64,000 nt of DNA from NCBI RefSeq assembly GCF_022179385.1, contig NZ_BPQS01000010.1:62001-126000 (forward strand), in the 5' to 3' direction. Source of the DNA: Methylobacterium longum. GTDB lineage: Bacteria > Pseudomonadota > Alphaproteobacteria > Rhizobiales > Beijerinckiaceae. Shown here one piece after another: positions 16,289 to 24,712 of this stretch. The notes beneath the pieces are model-generated. The model saw nothing but the letters and a program-made list of their open reading frames with translations, made no database searches and was not told the DNA's origin. The position numbers and the translations under genes are program-made. Each line of letters begins with the position of its first letter. Within the stretch, counting starts at the first letter, position 1.

Positions 16289-18102
16289 GCGGCGGCCTTC
16301 AGGGCGGGCTGTTCCTCGGCGGCGTCGCGGAGCGCCTCCGCGCCGGTGCGGCTGGTGAAGGCCTGGAAGCTCTCCTCGGGCCCCTGGCGGCGGGCGAGGT
16401 AGGCGCGCAGCAGCGCCTCGACGCGGGAGGGGGCGTCCTCGGCCTTGACGGCCTTCCAGATCTCCGTCCCGATCTTCGGGTTCTCGGCGAAGCCGCCGCC
16501 GACCACGATGTCGTAGCCCTCGACGGTGTCGCCCTCTTCCGAGACGATCACCTTGGCGCCGATCAGCCCGATGTCGCCGATGTAGTGCTGGGCGCAGCTG
16601 TGGTGGCAGCCGGTGAGGTGGACGTTCACCGGCACGTCGAGGTTCGGCAGGGCCGTCTCGATGTGGTCGGCGATGATCAGAGCGTGGCCCTTGGTGTCGG
16701 AGGCGGCGAACTTGCAGCCCCTCGCGCCCGTGCAGGCCACGAGGCCGGAGCGGATGCCGGCGGCCTTGGTGGTCAGGCCCAGCGCCTCGACCCGCGACTC
16801 GACCTCCGCCACCTTGGCGTCCGGCACGCCCGAGAAGATGAAGTTCTGCCAGACGGTGAGGCGGATCTGGCCGTCGCCGCACTCGGCCGCGATCGTGGCC
16901 AGCGCCCGGACCTGATCGCTCGTCATCTTGCCGACCGGCAGGACGACGCCGATCCAGTTGAGGCCCGGCTGCTTCTGGGCGTGCACGCCGACATGGGCGA
17001 AGCGGTCGGTGGGCTTGCGCGGCGCCACGTGCTCCGGCGCGACGCGGTCGAGCGTGCGGCCGAGCTTCGCCTCGACGGCGGCGAGGTACTTGTCGAAGCC
17101 CCAGGCGTCGAGGACGTATTTCATCCGGCTCTTGTTGCGGTTGGTCCGGTCGCCGTTCTCGATGAACACGCGGATGATCGCGTCGGCGACTGCGTTGCAA
17201 TCCTCCGGCTTCAGGACGATGCCGGTGTCGCGGGCGAGATCGCGGTGGCCCGAGATGCCGCCGAGCACGAGGCGCATGTAGATGCCCGGTGGCACGGATG
17301 CGCCGTCCAGCACCTCCACGGCCTGGAAGCCGATGTCGTTGGTCTCCTCCAGGGTCGGCATCACGCCGCTGCCGTCGAAGGCGACGTTGAACTTGCGCGG
17401 GAGGCCGTAGAGCGACCGGTCGTTGAGGATCCAGTTGTGCCAGGATTTGGCGAGCGGGCGCGTGTCCAGCAGCTCCTGCGCGTCGATGCCGGCGGTGGAG
17501 GAGCCGGTGACGTTGCGGATATTGTCGGCGCCCGCCCCCCGGGCCGTGAGGCCGATATCGGTGAGCCCGTCGAGGAAGGGCTGGGCGTGCTCGGGGCTGA
17601 TCTCCCGGACCTGCAGGTTCGCCCGGGTGGTCACGTGGACGTAGCCGCCGCCGTGTTCATCGGCGAGGTCGGCGACGCCCGCGAACTGCCAGTGGTGCAG
17701 GATCCCGTTCGGGATGCGCATCCGGCACATGTACGACATCTGGTTCGGCGCGACCCAGAACAGGCCATGGTAGCGCCAGCGGAAATTGTCCTCGGGCTTC
17801 GGTTGCTTGCCGGCGGCCGCCTCCTGGATCAGCCGGTTGTGACCGTCGAACGGATTTTCGGCCCGCTTCCACTTCTCCTGCTCGCAGAGCTTGCCGCCGT
17901 CCTTGACGGTCCGGTCCTGCGCCTTGATGTGGGACGCCTCCGGCCCGGTAGGCTCGGCGGGCGGCCCGGCCGCACCGGCCCCGCCGGTCGAGAGGCCGCC
18001 GGTCAGGCGGACGGCGGCGATGCCGGAGGCGAAGCCTTCGAGGTAGCGCGTCTGCTCGGCGTCGAAGGCGCCCGCGCCGGTCTGGGTGAGGGTCTCGGAC
18101 AT
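16285..18102 (-). CDS. nirA: assimilatory siroheme/[4Fe-4S] nitrite reductase (NirA type)
   Basis: Six-electron reduction of nitrite to ammonium, cytoplasmic. The 605-residue protein has the duplicated nitrite/sulfite reductase fold with siroheme-[4Fe-4S] ligands Cys457, Cys463 (ACTGARGC), Cys499 and Cys503 (LTGCHHSC). RWRYHGLF near 109 and VTTRANLQVR near 157-166 are typical of the NirA group. The N-terminus carries FDAEQTRYLEGFASG (13-27). NirA and CysI cannot be separated with certainty by eye; linkage to nasA and NasTS supports nitrite. The gene lies 10 bases after the FAD reductase. Confidence 0.88.
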   Translation of the reverse strand: MSETLTQTGAGAFDAEQTRYLEGFASGIAAVRLTGGLSTGGAGAAGPPAEPTGPEASHIKAQDRTVKDGGKLCEQEKWKRAENPFDGHNRLIQEAAAGKQPKPEDNFRWRYHGLFWVAPNQMSYMCRMRIPNGILHHWQFAGVADLADEHGGGYVHVTTRANLQVREISPEHAQPFLDGLTDIGLTARGAGADNIRNVTGSSTAGIDAQELLDTRPLAKSWHNWILNDRSLYGLPRKFNVAFDGSGVMPTLEETNDIGFQAVEVLDGASVPPGIYMRLVLGGISGHRDLARDTGIVLKPEDCNAVADAIIRVFIENGDRTNRNKSRMKYVLDAWGFDKYLAAVEAKLGRTLDRVAPEHVAPRKPTDRFAHVGVHAQKQPGLNWIGVVLPVGKMTSDQVRALATIAAECGDGQIRLTVWQNFIFSGVPDAKVAEVESRVEALGLTTKAAGIRSGLVACTGARGCKFAASDTKGHALIIADHIETALPNLDVPVNVHLTGCHHSCAQHYIGDIGLIGAKVIVSEEGDTVEGYDIVVGGGFAENPKIGTEIWKAVKAEDAPSRVEALLRAYLARRQGPEESFQAFTSRTGAEALRDAAEEQPALKAAA

Positions 18103-18112
18103 CCGTGCCTCC

Positions 18113-19381
18113 TTAAGCCGCCAGCGGTTGGGGCGCGGTGCGCCCGAACATGAGGTCGTCCACGTTCTCGATGGGGTCGCCGGAGCGGATCAGGCCCTTG
18201 CAGGCGCCCTGCTCGGCGATGTCGCCGACGAACACCGCGCCGATCAGCCGATCCTCCCGCACCAGCAGCTTGCGGTAGAGGCCGGCGCCGGGGTCGGAGA
18301 GCACGATCGCCTCGGCGTCGTCCGGCGTGTCGACGATGCCCGCCGAGAACACGGGCAGGCCGGACACCTTGAGGCTGGTGGACAAGGCCGTGCCCCGGTA
18401 CTCGGCCGGCTGTCCGGCGAGATGACGCGCCAGCGTGTCGGCGTGCTCGTAGGCGGGCTCGACCAAGCCGTAGATCATGCCGCGATGCTCGGCGCATTCC
18501 CCGAGCGCGAAGATGCCCGGGTCCGAGGTGGTCATCCGGTCGTCGACCGTGATGCCCCGTCCGATCGACAGGCCCGCCGCCTGGGCCAGCGCCACCGACG
18601 GACGCACGCCCACCGACATCACGACGAGGTCGGCGGCGAGCACGGTTCCGTCGGCCAGGACGAGGCGTTCGACCCGGCCGTCGCCCTCGACCCGAGCGGT
18701 GTCGGCCTGAAGGATCACCTTCACGCCGCGGGCTTCCATGGCGCGCTTCACCAGCCCGGCGGCGTGGTGGTCGAGCTGGCGCTCCATGAGCCGGTCCATG
18801 ACGTGGAGCAGCGTCGTGTCGACGCCGAGGCGCGCGAGGCCGACTGCGGCCTCAAGCCCGAGCAGACCGCCGCCGATGACGATCGCCCGGGCGTGCTGGA
18901 CGGCAGCCCTCCGGATCGCCGCCACGTCGGCGAGGTCGCGGAACGTGATGACGCCCGGGAGGTCTATGCCGGGCTTCGACAGGCGGATCGGTACGGATCC
19001 CACCGCCAGGACCAGCTTGTCGTAGGGCAGGACGTGGGTCTCACCGACTCCGACCAGAGCGTTCGCCCGGTCGATCTCCGTGACCGGTGCGCCGGTGATC
19101 AGGCGGATGCCGTGGGCGGCGTACCAGTCCAGGTCGCGGAACTCGCAGGCCGCCTCGTCGACCTCGCCACCGAGCAGCGACGAGAGAAGGACCCGGTTGT
19201 AGGCAGCCCGGGGTTCGGCGCCCACACAGGTGACGTCGTAGCGATCGGGGCAGCCTTCGGTCAGCCGCTCCAGGAAGCGCAGCGAGGCCATGCCGTTGCC
19301 GATGACGACGAGCCTCTCGCGCGGGAGGCTGGTCTCGGCGCGTGCATCGTGCACGCGGAGGTCGATAGAAGATGTCGCCAT
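18113..19381 (-). CDS. NAD(P)/FAD-dependent reductase, NirB N-terminal/NasC-like
   Basis: A 422-residue two-dinucleotide-fold flavoprotein: LVVIGNGMASLRFLERL near residue 24 (FAD), VIGGGLLGLEAAVGLARLG near 165 (NAD(P)H), and the late TSDPGIFALGECAEHRG typical of the NirB amino half and rubredoxin-reductase group. It lacks the bacterioferritin-like and siroheme domains of full NirB. First gene of the nas operon; the likely job is moving electrons from NAD(P)H to the BFD-like domain of NasA. The start ATG at 19381 follows a roughly 150-base leader with a terminator hairpin. Confidence 0.88.
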   Translation of the reverse strand: MATSSIDLRVHDARAETSLPRERLVVIGNGMASLRFLERLTEGCPDRYDVTCVGAEPRAAYNRVLLSSLLGGEVDEAACEFRDLDWYAAHGIRLITGAPVTEIDRANALVGVGETHVLPYDKLVLAVGSVPIRLSKPGIDLPGVITFRDLADVAAIRRAAVQHARAIVIGGGLLGLEAAVGLARLGVDTTLLHVMDRLMERQLDHHAAGLVKRAMEARGVKVILQADTARVEGDGRVERLVLADGTVLAADLVVMSVGVRPSVALAQAAGLSIGRGITVDDRMTTSDPGIFALGECAEHRGMIYGLVEPAYEHADTLARHLAGQPAEYRGTALSTSLKVSGLPVFSAGIVDTPDDAEAIVLSDPGAGLYRKLLVREDRLIGAVFVGDIAEQGACKGLIRSGDPIENVDDLMFGRTAPQPLAA

Positions 19382-19434
19382 CGCTCGATCGCGTCTGGAA
19401 CCTCGAGTGCAGGATCGTCGGCGGACCGCCCACG

Positions 19435-19466
19435 AAAAAGCCGCTGCCGGTCGTCTCCCGGCGGGC
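19435..19466 (-). terminator. leader attenuator of the nas operon
   Basis: On the minus strand a 5-bp GC stem (19462-19458 with 19450-19446, seven-base loop), extended by a 3-bp outer stem, is followed by TTTTT (19439-19435), 54 bases before the first nas start codon. A terminator in front of the genes rather than behind them fits NasT-controlled antitermination, known from Klebsiella, Azotobacter and Paracoccus. Confidence 0.65.
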
Positions 19467-19541
19467 TTCAGCCTCAGGAGAACCGGATCAGCGGCCTCGC
19501 TGACGGCGCTGCCCGTCGCCGTTGACGGACTTCAGGACCCG

Positions 19542-19557
19542 AGCAGGTTCTGTGCCA
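19542..19557 (-). promoter_or_regulatory. sigma-54-type promoter of the nas operon
   Basis: TGGCACAGAACCTGCT (minus, 19557-19542) matches TGGCAC-N5-TTGCW at all but one position, with the required GG/GC spacing. A start about 12 bases downstream would give a leader of roughly 150 bases containing a small hexaloop hairpin (19513-19517 with 19502-19506) and then the terminator. Confidence 0.6.
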
Positions 19558-19641
19558 CGCCGGCATGTCAGGATGAAGTCGTTGCTGTTGTTCGGGAAAA
19601 TGACGGTCGCCGCGTGGCCGCGCGGCGGCCGGGGACGACAA

Positions 19642-19702
19642 GTGCGCTGCACAAAAATGAGGCTTCAGACTGACAAAACATCAGTCCAGGGGCGTCAGAC
19701 TG
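19642..19702. promoter_or_regulatory. possible upstream activator sites for nas
   Basis: About 85-145 bases upstream of the sigma-54 site there is an inverted repeat GTGC-GCT-GCAC (19642-19652). There are also two direct copies of TCAGACTG 30 bases apart (19665-19672 and 19695-19702), which surround a 6-bp inverted repeat GACTGA/TCAGTC (19668-19673 with 19681-19686). Neither matches the NtrC consensus well. The rest of 19703-19854 shows nothing. Confidence 0.35.
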
Positions 19703-19854
19703 GCTTTATGGGCAGGCGTTTCGGGAGCGAGGAGGCTGCGGAAGGTTCACGCAGGCATGCGGCACGGGCCGGTGCAGGCCTTGGCGGCCGCGCGGGCAGA
19801 CCGCACGCCGCAACGCCTGCCCCGCGCGGGGTGAGCACTCGGAGGGGTGAGCGC

Positions 19855-20067
19855 TCAGATCAGGGAGGACAGAGCCGCCAGAAGACCCAGCGTCGGTACC
19901 GCGCCGACCGCGAGGACCCAGTACCAGGCATGCCTGGCGCCGGGTCGGCGATTGTCGTTGCAGGCGCGGGGAACCCGCCCTCCGCGACAGACATAGCGTC
20001 GAAGTTCGATCCGCGTGCGCGGATGCGACGTCAACGATCCAGTATCGAGTCTACGGCATCCGGGCAT
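19855..20067 (-). CDS. small single-pass membrane protein
   Basis: A 70-residue product with a basic N-terminal half containing RACNDNRRPG and one C-terminal hydrophobic segment (about residues 48-70, WYWVLAVGAVPTLGLLAAL). An exact EcfG-type promoter lies immediately upstream (CGTT 12 bases before the ATG), which supports it being a real, stress-induced gene but would make the message nearly leaderless. A downstream TTG (codon 12) is an alternative start. Function unknown. Confidence 0.5.
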   Translation of the reverse strand: MPGCRRLDTGSLTSHPRTRIELRRYVCRGGRVPRACNDNRRPGARHAWYWVLAVGAVPTLGLLAALSSLI

Positions 20068-20078
20068 GGCGGAATCAT

Positions 20079-20103
20079 AACGAGCGAGGCCGGTCGTCGT
20101 TCC
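20079..20103 (-). promoter_or_regulatory. EcfG-type (general stress) promoter
   Basis: Minus strand: GGAAC (20103-20099), 16 bases, CGTT (20082-20079), an exact consensus match directly upstream of the small membrane protein at 20067 and just past the nasS stop. Confidence 0.6.
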
Positions 20104-20161
20104 GGCCTTCTCCCGGCCGCCGCAGCGAGACGATGACGAAAGTTTTGAGCTGTTTTCGGCC

Positions 20162-21163
20162 TCAGAGATCCGTCGTCGCGTGGCGATACAGGTCGGGCCG
20201 GAAGACGGTCGCGACCCCCGCGTCCTGAACGTCCGGCGCGGCGATCTGCTGGGAGAGCCGCATCTGCCGCAGGATCCAGCGTCCGCAGCGCAGGTCGGGC
20301 TCCTGGATGGCGGCGCCGAACCTCAGGTGCACGCCGGCCGTCGTCTCCGCGGATGCGTCCTGGGCGAACGCCGCGCCGACCAGCGTCGCGTCGAGGTCGA
20401 GGTAGTTCCGCCGGATGAGGCGGTGGACCAGCTCCGTCCGGTTGTCCGGATCGGCGCACCAGCGTCCGGCGCGGGCCACCGCCCGGATCAGCGGCGGCAG
20501 GGCCCCGTCGAGCCGCTCGGACACCGCCAGAACCTTCTCGAGTGCGTCCGGAGCCAGCAGGCTCCCGAGCACCGCGACGTGCCCATGGCCCGCCGCGGCC
20601 GCGACCGCGTTCCACGGGGCGCCGGCGCAGAAGCCGTCCACGAGATTCCGCGCGAGGGCCTCGACGCTGTGCTGGGGCGGGACCACCACGGTGCGGAACG
20701 CCGACGGGTCCAGTCCGCCGGCCTCGGCGAAGAGCCTCAACTGGTAGGTGTGGCACGAGAAGGGATGGACGGTGCCGAGCGTCAGGGGTCGACCGGCCTC
20801 GCGCCGGACCTGGGCCACCCGTGCGAAGGCGCGGGCGATCGCGTCGAGCGTCGTGCCGGCGGGCTCCATCTCCGCCCAGAGGCCGTGCGACAGGGTGATC
20901 GCGTTGCCGTCGCGGCTCAGCTGCAGCGGCACGATCAGGTCGGAGGGCGGCCCCGACAGAGCGAACCGGCTGGCGAGCGCCAGCGGCGCCAGCATGTGGG
21001 CGCCGTCGAGATGCCCGAGTGCCAGACGGTCGCGCAGGGTCGCCCAGGACGGCTCAGCGCTCAGATCGAGATCCAGCCCTTCGGCGCGGGCGAAGCCGAA
21101 TTCGTGCGCGACGATCAGGGGCGCGGCGTCGCAGAGCGGGACGTAGCCGAGCTGGAGCCTCAT
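20162..21163 (-). CDS. nasS: nitrate/nitrite sensor protein NasS
   Basis: A 333-residue NrtA/SsuA-type substrate-binding protein with no signal peptide (starts MRLQLGYVPLCDAAPLIVA), as expected for cytoplasmic NasS. NasS binds nitrate or nitrite and otherwise holds NasT inactive. Family marks include GYVPLCDAAP, HPFSCHTYQLRLF and VDGFCAGAPWN. The ATG overlaps the nasT stop (ATGA). Confidence 0.9.
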   Translation of the reverse strand: MRLQLGYVPLCDAAPLIVAHEFGFARAEGLDLDLSAEPSWATLRDRLALGHLDGAHMLAPLALASRFALSGPPSDLIVPLQLSRDGNAITLSHGLWAEMEPAGTTLDAIARAFARVAQVRREAGRPLTLGTVHPFSCHTYQLRLFAEAGGLDPSAFRTVVVPPQHSVEALARNLVDGFCAGAPWNAVAAAAGHGHVAVLGSLLAPDALEKVLAVSERLDGALPPLIRAVARAGRWCADPDNRTELVHRLIRRNYLDLDATLVGAAFAQDASAETTAGVHLRFGAAIQEPDLRCGRWILRQMRLSQQIAAPDVQDAGVATVFRPDLYRHATTDL

Positions 21164-21747
21164 CCGAGCAGATCCGCGGTCGTCACGATGGCGCGGGCGA
21201 TGTCGGCGATCTTGCGCTTCTCGTTCATGGCCTTCCGGCGCAGCTGCTTGTACGCCTCGTCCTCGGAGAGGCCCTTCAGGCTCATCAGGATGCCCTTGGC
21301 CCGCTCGATCAGCTTGCGGTCGGCGAGTTCGCCACGCGCCTCCGAGAGCTCGCGCTGGAGGCGCGCGAAGGCGTTGAAGCGCAGGATCGCGATGTCGAGG
21401 ATCGACTTGATCCGCTCCGCCCGCAGCCCGTCGACCACGTAGGCCGAGATCCCGGCATCGACGGCGGCCTGCATCATGGTCGTGTCCGAGCGGTCGACGA
21501 ACATCGCCACCGGCCGCTCGACCTGACGCGAGACGCCCGACATCTGCTCGAGGATGTCCCGGCTCGGGCTCTCCAGGTGGATGACGACCACGTCGGGCTT
21601 CAGGGCGGTCACGCGTTCCGTCAGGTCGGCGGTGTCCGGCAGGACCACGACGCGGCCGACGCCGGCCGCGCGCAGGCCCTCCTCCAGAATCGCCGCGCGG
21701 GCGCGGCTCGGATCGATCACGGCGACGGTGAGGTTGGTTTCGGTCAT
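21160..21747 (-). CDS. nasT: ANTAR-domain antitermination regulator NasT
   Basis: A 195-residue response-regulator-like protein: a receiver-like domain (1 to about 125, VAVIDPSRARAAIL) and a C-terminal ANTAR RNA-binding domain (about 130-190, LIERAKGILMSLKGLSEDEAYKQLRRKAM). ANTAR proteins bind paired hexaloop RNA hairpins and prevent termination. The expected target is the leader of the nas operon about 1.6 kb downstream. Coupled to nasS by a 4-base overlap. Confidence 0.92.
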   Translation of the reverse strand: MTETNLTVAVIDPSRARAAILEEGLRAAGVGRVVVLPDTADLTERVTALKPDVVVIHLESPSRDILEQMSGVSRQVERPVAMFVDRSDTTMMQAAVDAGISAYVVDGLRAERIKSILDIAILRFNAFARLQRELSEARGELADRKLIERAKGILMSLKGLSEDEAYKQLRRKAMNEKRKIADIARAIVTTADLLG

Positions 21748-21995
21748 CTGAGCCCGGTTCGGGGCGGATCATCGCGGCGGACGGCCCGGTTCGGGCATCC
21801 CAACCGAAGCACCGGACCCAAGCAAGGGATATGCCCCCCGCCGGCAGGTGCCGGGAAGCCCGCCCGCGGTTCCATCCCGTCCCGTGTTCATCCCGTCTCA
21901 CGCCGGCATTCGGCAATCGGCGCGAAAAGAAACGGTCCAGCTTCCGCCGCAATGCTGGCCGCATCCTGCGGATCTCGGAGCGGTCAGGGAGATCG

Positions 21996-22661
21996 GTGAT
22001 TCGGATGCGCAGGCCAGGTCAGCCCGCCTTCACGGACGCCGGCACCGGCCGCGTCTCCATGCCGTTCCTGCCGACGCTGGGCGTCGTCGCCCTGCTGGGC
22101 GTGGCCTCGCTCTACTGCCCGTCGTCGAGCCCGCCGAAGTCGCGGCCGCCGCTCGCGCAGCTGGATCCGCTCACGACGGCCTCCCTCGCGGCCGCACCGG
22201 TCACAGCTCCCTCTCTGGCAGCCTCCCCGACCGCCTCCCCGACCGCCTTCGCGCGGGCGGCGACCGGCCCGGCTGTCCCGGGCCGCATGCCCGCCTCCCT
22301 GGCCTTCGCCGAAGCTTACCCGCTCGACGGTTCGGCGCCGAAGGCCCCCGCAATCCACGCCGGAGGTCCGGTCCGGGCGGCACCGCGGCTGGCCGTCGCG
22401 AGCCGCCGCCCCTGCCCGGGCCGTCGATGCCCGGAGGCCCCGCAGCGCGCCGCCGATCCGTTCGCCGCCGCGCACGCCGACACCGCGGAGCCGGTCGAGG
22501 ACGGGGCGGTACCGCAGCCGGCCCTGCCTTTCGCCGACACGGTCGCCCAGACCCTGGCGCCCGCCGCCCGGGTCGTGGGCGATGCGGCCGACCTCGTGCG
22601 GACCGGCGCCGCGGCAGTCCGGGGCACGGTGTCCCTGGCGGTCGCCGACTGCCTGCGCTGA
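21996..22661 (+). CDS. hypothetical exported/membrane-anchored Ala/Pro-rich protein
   Basis: A product of about 221 residues with one hydrophobic segment (about residues 22-40, LPTLGVVALLGVASLYC) that could be a signal anchor or lipoprotein-like signal. A long Ala/Pro/Ser-rich, probably disordered region and a C-terminal amphipathic helix follow. No family recognised. The GTG at 21996 has AGGGAG 5-10 bases upstream; ATG 22005 is the alternative. Confidence 0.5.
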   Translation: MIRMRRPGQPAFTDAGTGRVSMPFLPTLGVVALLGVASLYCPSSSPPKSRPPLAQLDPLTTASLAAAPVTAPSLAASPTASPTAFARAATGPAVPGRMPASLAFAEAYPLDGSAPKAPAIHAGGPVRAAPRLAVASRRPCPGRRCPEAPQRAADPFAAAHADTAEPVEDGAVPQPALPFADTVAQTLAPAARVVGDAADLVRTGAAAVRGTVSLAVADCLR

Positions 22662-22715
22662 CCGCAGGCTGACCCGGAGCCCCGGCTGTCATCCCGCTTC
22701 CCGCCACCGCCTGGT

Positions 22716-22739
22716 GGAACGCGCGGTCCCGGCGGCGTT
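22716..22739 (+). promoter_or_regulatory. EcfG-like motif with a 15-base spacer
   Basis: GGAAC (22716-22720) and CGTT (22736-22739) separated by 15 rather than 16-17 bases, 83 bases before the GH15 start. The spacer makes it a weak candidate. Confidence 0.25.
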
Positions 22740-22822
22740 CCTCTGGATCTCCCGACCGGCCGTCCTAGGTGCGTTGCAGCGGACGGTCCGGGCAGCCGGC
22801 CGCCGACCGGAGTCGGGACCGG

Positions 22823-24712
22823 ATGGCTGCACGCATCGAGGATTACGCGCTCGTCGGGGATTGCCGCAGCGCCGCGCTGATCAGCCGGCAGGGCAGCGTC
22901 GACTGGCTGTGCTGGCCGCGCTTCGACGCGGCAGCCCTGTTCACCAACCTGCTCGGGACCGAGGCGCACGGCTTCTGGAAGATCTTTCCCGAGGCCGAGC
23001 ACGTCGAGACCCGCCGGTCCTACCGTCCGGGAAGCCTCGTCCTCGAGACCCGGCACACGACCCGGCAGGGCGAGGTGCTGGTCACCGACTTCATGCCGGT
23101 CGGCGACGGATCGCACCTCGTGCGCCTCGTCGAGGGCGTGCACGGGCGGGTCGCCATGCGGATGGAGATGGCGGTCCGCTTCGATTACGGCTCGGCCGTA
23201 CCGTGGGTGTCCCGCTCGGAACTCGGCGACCTGCGGGCCGTATCGGGTCCCCACAAGGTGGTGCTGCGCACCGATGTCCACCTGAAGGGCTCCGACGCGC
23301 AGACGACCGTGGCCGAGTTCACGGTCCATGCCGGGGACCGGCACCGCTTCGTCCTGAGCTACGGCCCCTCCCACGAGGACGATCCCGTGGCGATCGAGCC
23401 CCGCAAGGCGCTCGAGGCGACGGATCAGCACTGGTGCGACTGGTCGAGCCGCTGCGCCGGCGGGACCGCCTGGGACAGGATGCTTCAGCGCTCCCTGCTG
23501 ACCCTGAAGGCGCTGATCTACGAGCCCACCGGCGGCATCGTGGCCGCGCCCACCGCCTCCCTGCCGGAGGGACTCGGCGGCGAGCGCAACTGGGACTACC
23601 GCTACTGCTGGCTGCGCGACTCGACGCTGACGCTGATCGCCCTGATGGATGGCGGCTACATCGACGAGGCGCGCAACTGGCTCGACTGGCTGCAGCGGGC
23701 AGTGGCCGGGAACCCCGAGCAGGCGCATATCCTCTACGGGATCGGCGGCGAGCGGCTGCTGCCGGAGATCGAGCTCGACTGGCTGCCCGGCTACGAGAAT
23801 TCCAAGCCGGTCCGCATCGGCAACGCGGCGGCCAACCAGTTTCAGCTCGACGTCTACGGCGAGCTGTTCGACGCGCTCTATCAGGCCCATGCCCGCGGCT
23901 TGCCGGTGAGCAAGGACGGGTTGAGGGTCGGGCTGGCGATACTCGGTCACTTGGAGCAGGCGTGGCGCCGGCCCGACGAGGGGATTTGGGAGGTGCGCGG
24001 CGGCCCGCGCCACTTCACGCACTCGAAGGTGATGGCCTGGGTGGCGTTCGACCGGGCACTGCGCATGCACGAGATGCACGAATCCGGTGCCACCGAGGAG
24101 CACGCCAGGCGCTGGCGCGCAGTCCGGGACGCGATCCACGCCGAGGTCTGCGAAAAGGGGTTCGATCCCGACCTGAACAGCTTCGTCCAGTCGTACGGCT
24201 CGAAGGCGCTCGACGCGAGCCTGCTGCTGATCGCCCATACCGGCTTCCTGCCGCAGGACGATCCGCGGGTGGTCGGTACGGTCGAGGCGATCGGCAAGGG
24301 GCTGATGCGCGACGGCTTCATCCTCCGCTACGAGACGGAGGGGCAGACGACCGACGGACTGTCGGGCAATGAGGGCGCGTTCCTGCCCTGCACGTTCTGG
24401 TACGCGGACAACCTGATCGGCCTCGGACGCCGGGACGAGGCGCGGGCGATCATCGAGCGCCTCGTCGGCATCTGCAACGATCTCGGCCTCGTCAGCGAGG
24501 AATACGACGTGCAAGCCAAGCGTCTTGTGGGTAACTTCCCCCAGGCGTTCACGCATGTCGCGCTCGTCAACACGCTCCTCAGCTATACGCGCGGCGAAGG
24601 GCCGGCGGATCGGCAGGGTGGTAAGGCCAACGGAGCTCCTCCCGCCGTCCTACGGCAGCGCGAAGCCGCGAAGCGGACCGCGAGAGGCGAACTGGAAGAC
24701 GCAAAATCATGA
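22823..24712 (+). CDS. glycoside hydrolase family 15 protein (glucoamylase/trehalase-like)
   Basis: A 629-residue cytoplasmic GH15 protein that hydrolyses alpha-linked glucosides; bacterial members can be glucoamylases or trehalases. It starts IEDYALVGDCRSAALISRQGSVDWLCWPRFD, the usual N-terminal beta domain. The (alpha/alpha)6 barrel carries the conserved GERNWDYRYCWLRDS (catalytic-acid neighbourhood) and later NEGAFLPCTFWYAD. The C-terminal 40 residues are charged and low complexity. Its TGA overlaps the tkt ATG by 4 bases, so sugar release and the pentose phosphate genes are expressed together. Confidence 0.9.
   Translation: MAARIEDYALVGDCRSAALISRQGSVDWLCWPRFDAAALFTNLLGTEAHGFWKIFPEAEHVETRRSYRPGSLVLETRHTTRQGEVLVTDFMPVGDGSHLVRLVEGVHGRVAMRMEMAVRFDYGSAVPWVSRSELGDLRAVSGPHKVVLRTDVHLKGSDAQTTVAEFTVHAGDRHRFVLSYGPSHEDDPVAIEPRKALEATDQHWCDWSSRCAGGTAWDRMLQRSLLTLKALIYEPTGGIVAAPTASLPEGLGGERNWDYRYCWLRDSTLTLIALMDGGYIDEARNWLDWLQRAVAGNPEQAHILYGIGGERLLPEIELDWLPGYENSKPVRIGNAAANQFQLDVYGELFDALYQAHARGLPVSKDGLRVGLAILGHLEQAWRRPDEGIWEVRGGPRHFTHSKVMAWVAFDRALRMHEMHESGATEEHARRWRAVRDAIHAEVCEKGFDPDLNSFVQSYGSKALDASLLLIAHTGFLPQDDPRVVGTVEAIGKGLMRDGFILRYETEGQTTDGLSGNEGAFLPCTFWYADNLIGLGRRDEARAIIERLVGICNDLGLVSEEYDVQAKRLVGNFPQAFTHVALVNTLLSYTRGEGPADRQGGKANGAPPAVLRQREAAKRTARGELEDAKS

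Noticed and set aside
16285..18102. Assimilatory sulfite reductase hemoprotein (CysI) instead of nitrite reductase
   Set aside because: Motifs alone do not fully exclude it, but coupling with nasA, cysG and NasTS favours nitrite.
19642..19652. NtrC binding site upstream of nas
   Set aside because: The inverted repeat has the half-sites in the order GTGC-GCAC with a 3-base spacer, not the NtrC arrangement; listed only as a possible activator site.
22716..22739. Fifth EcfG promoter, upstream of GH15
   Set aside because: The spacer is 15 bases instead of 16-17; kept as a low-confidence feature and not counted with the four exact sites.
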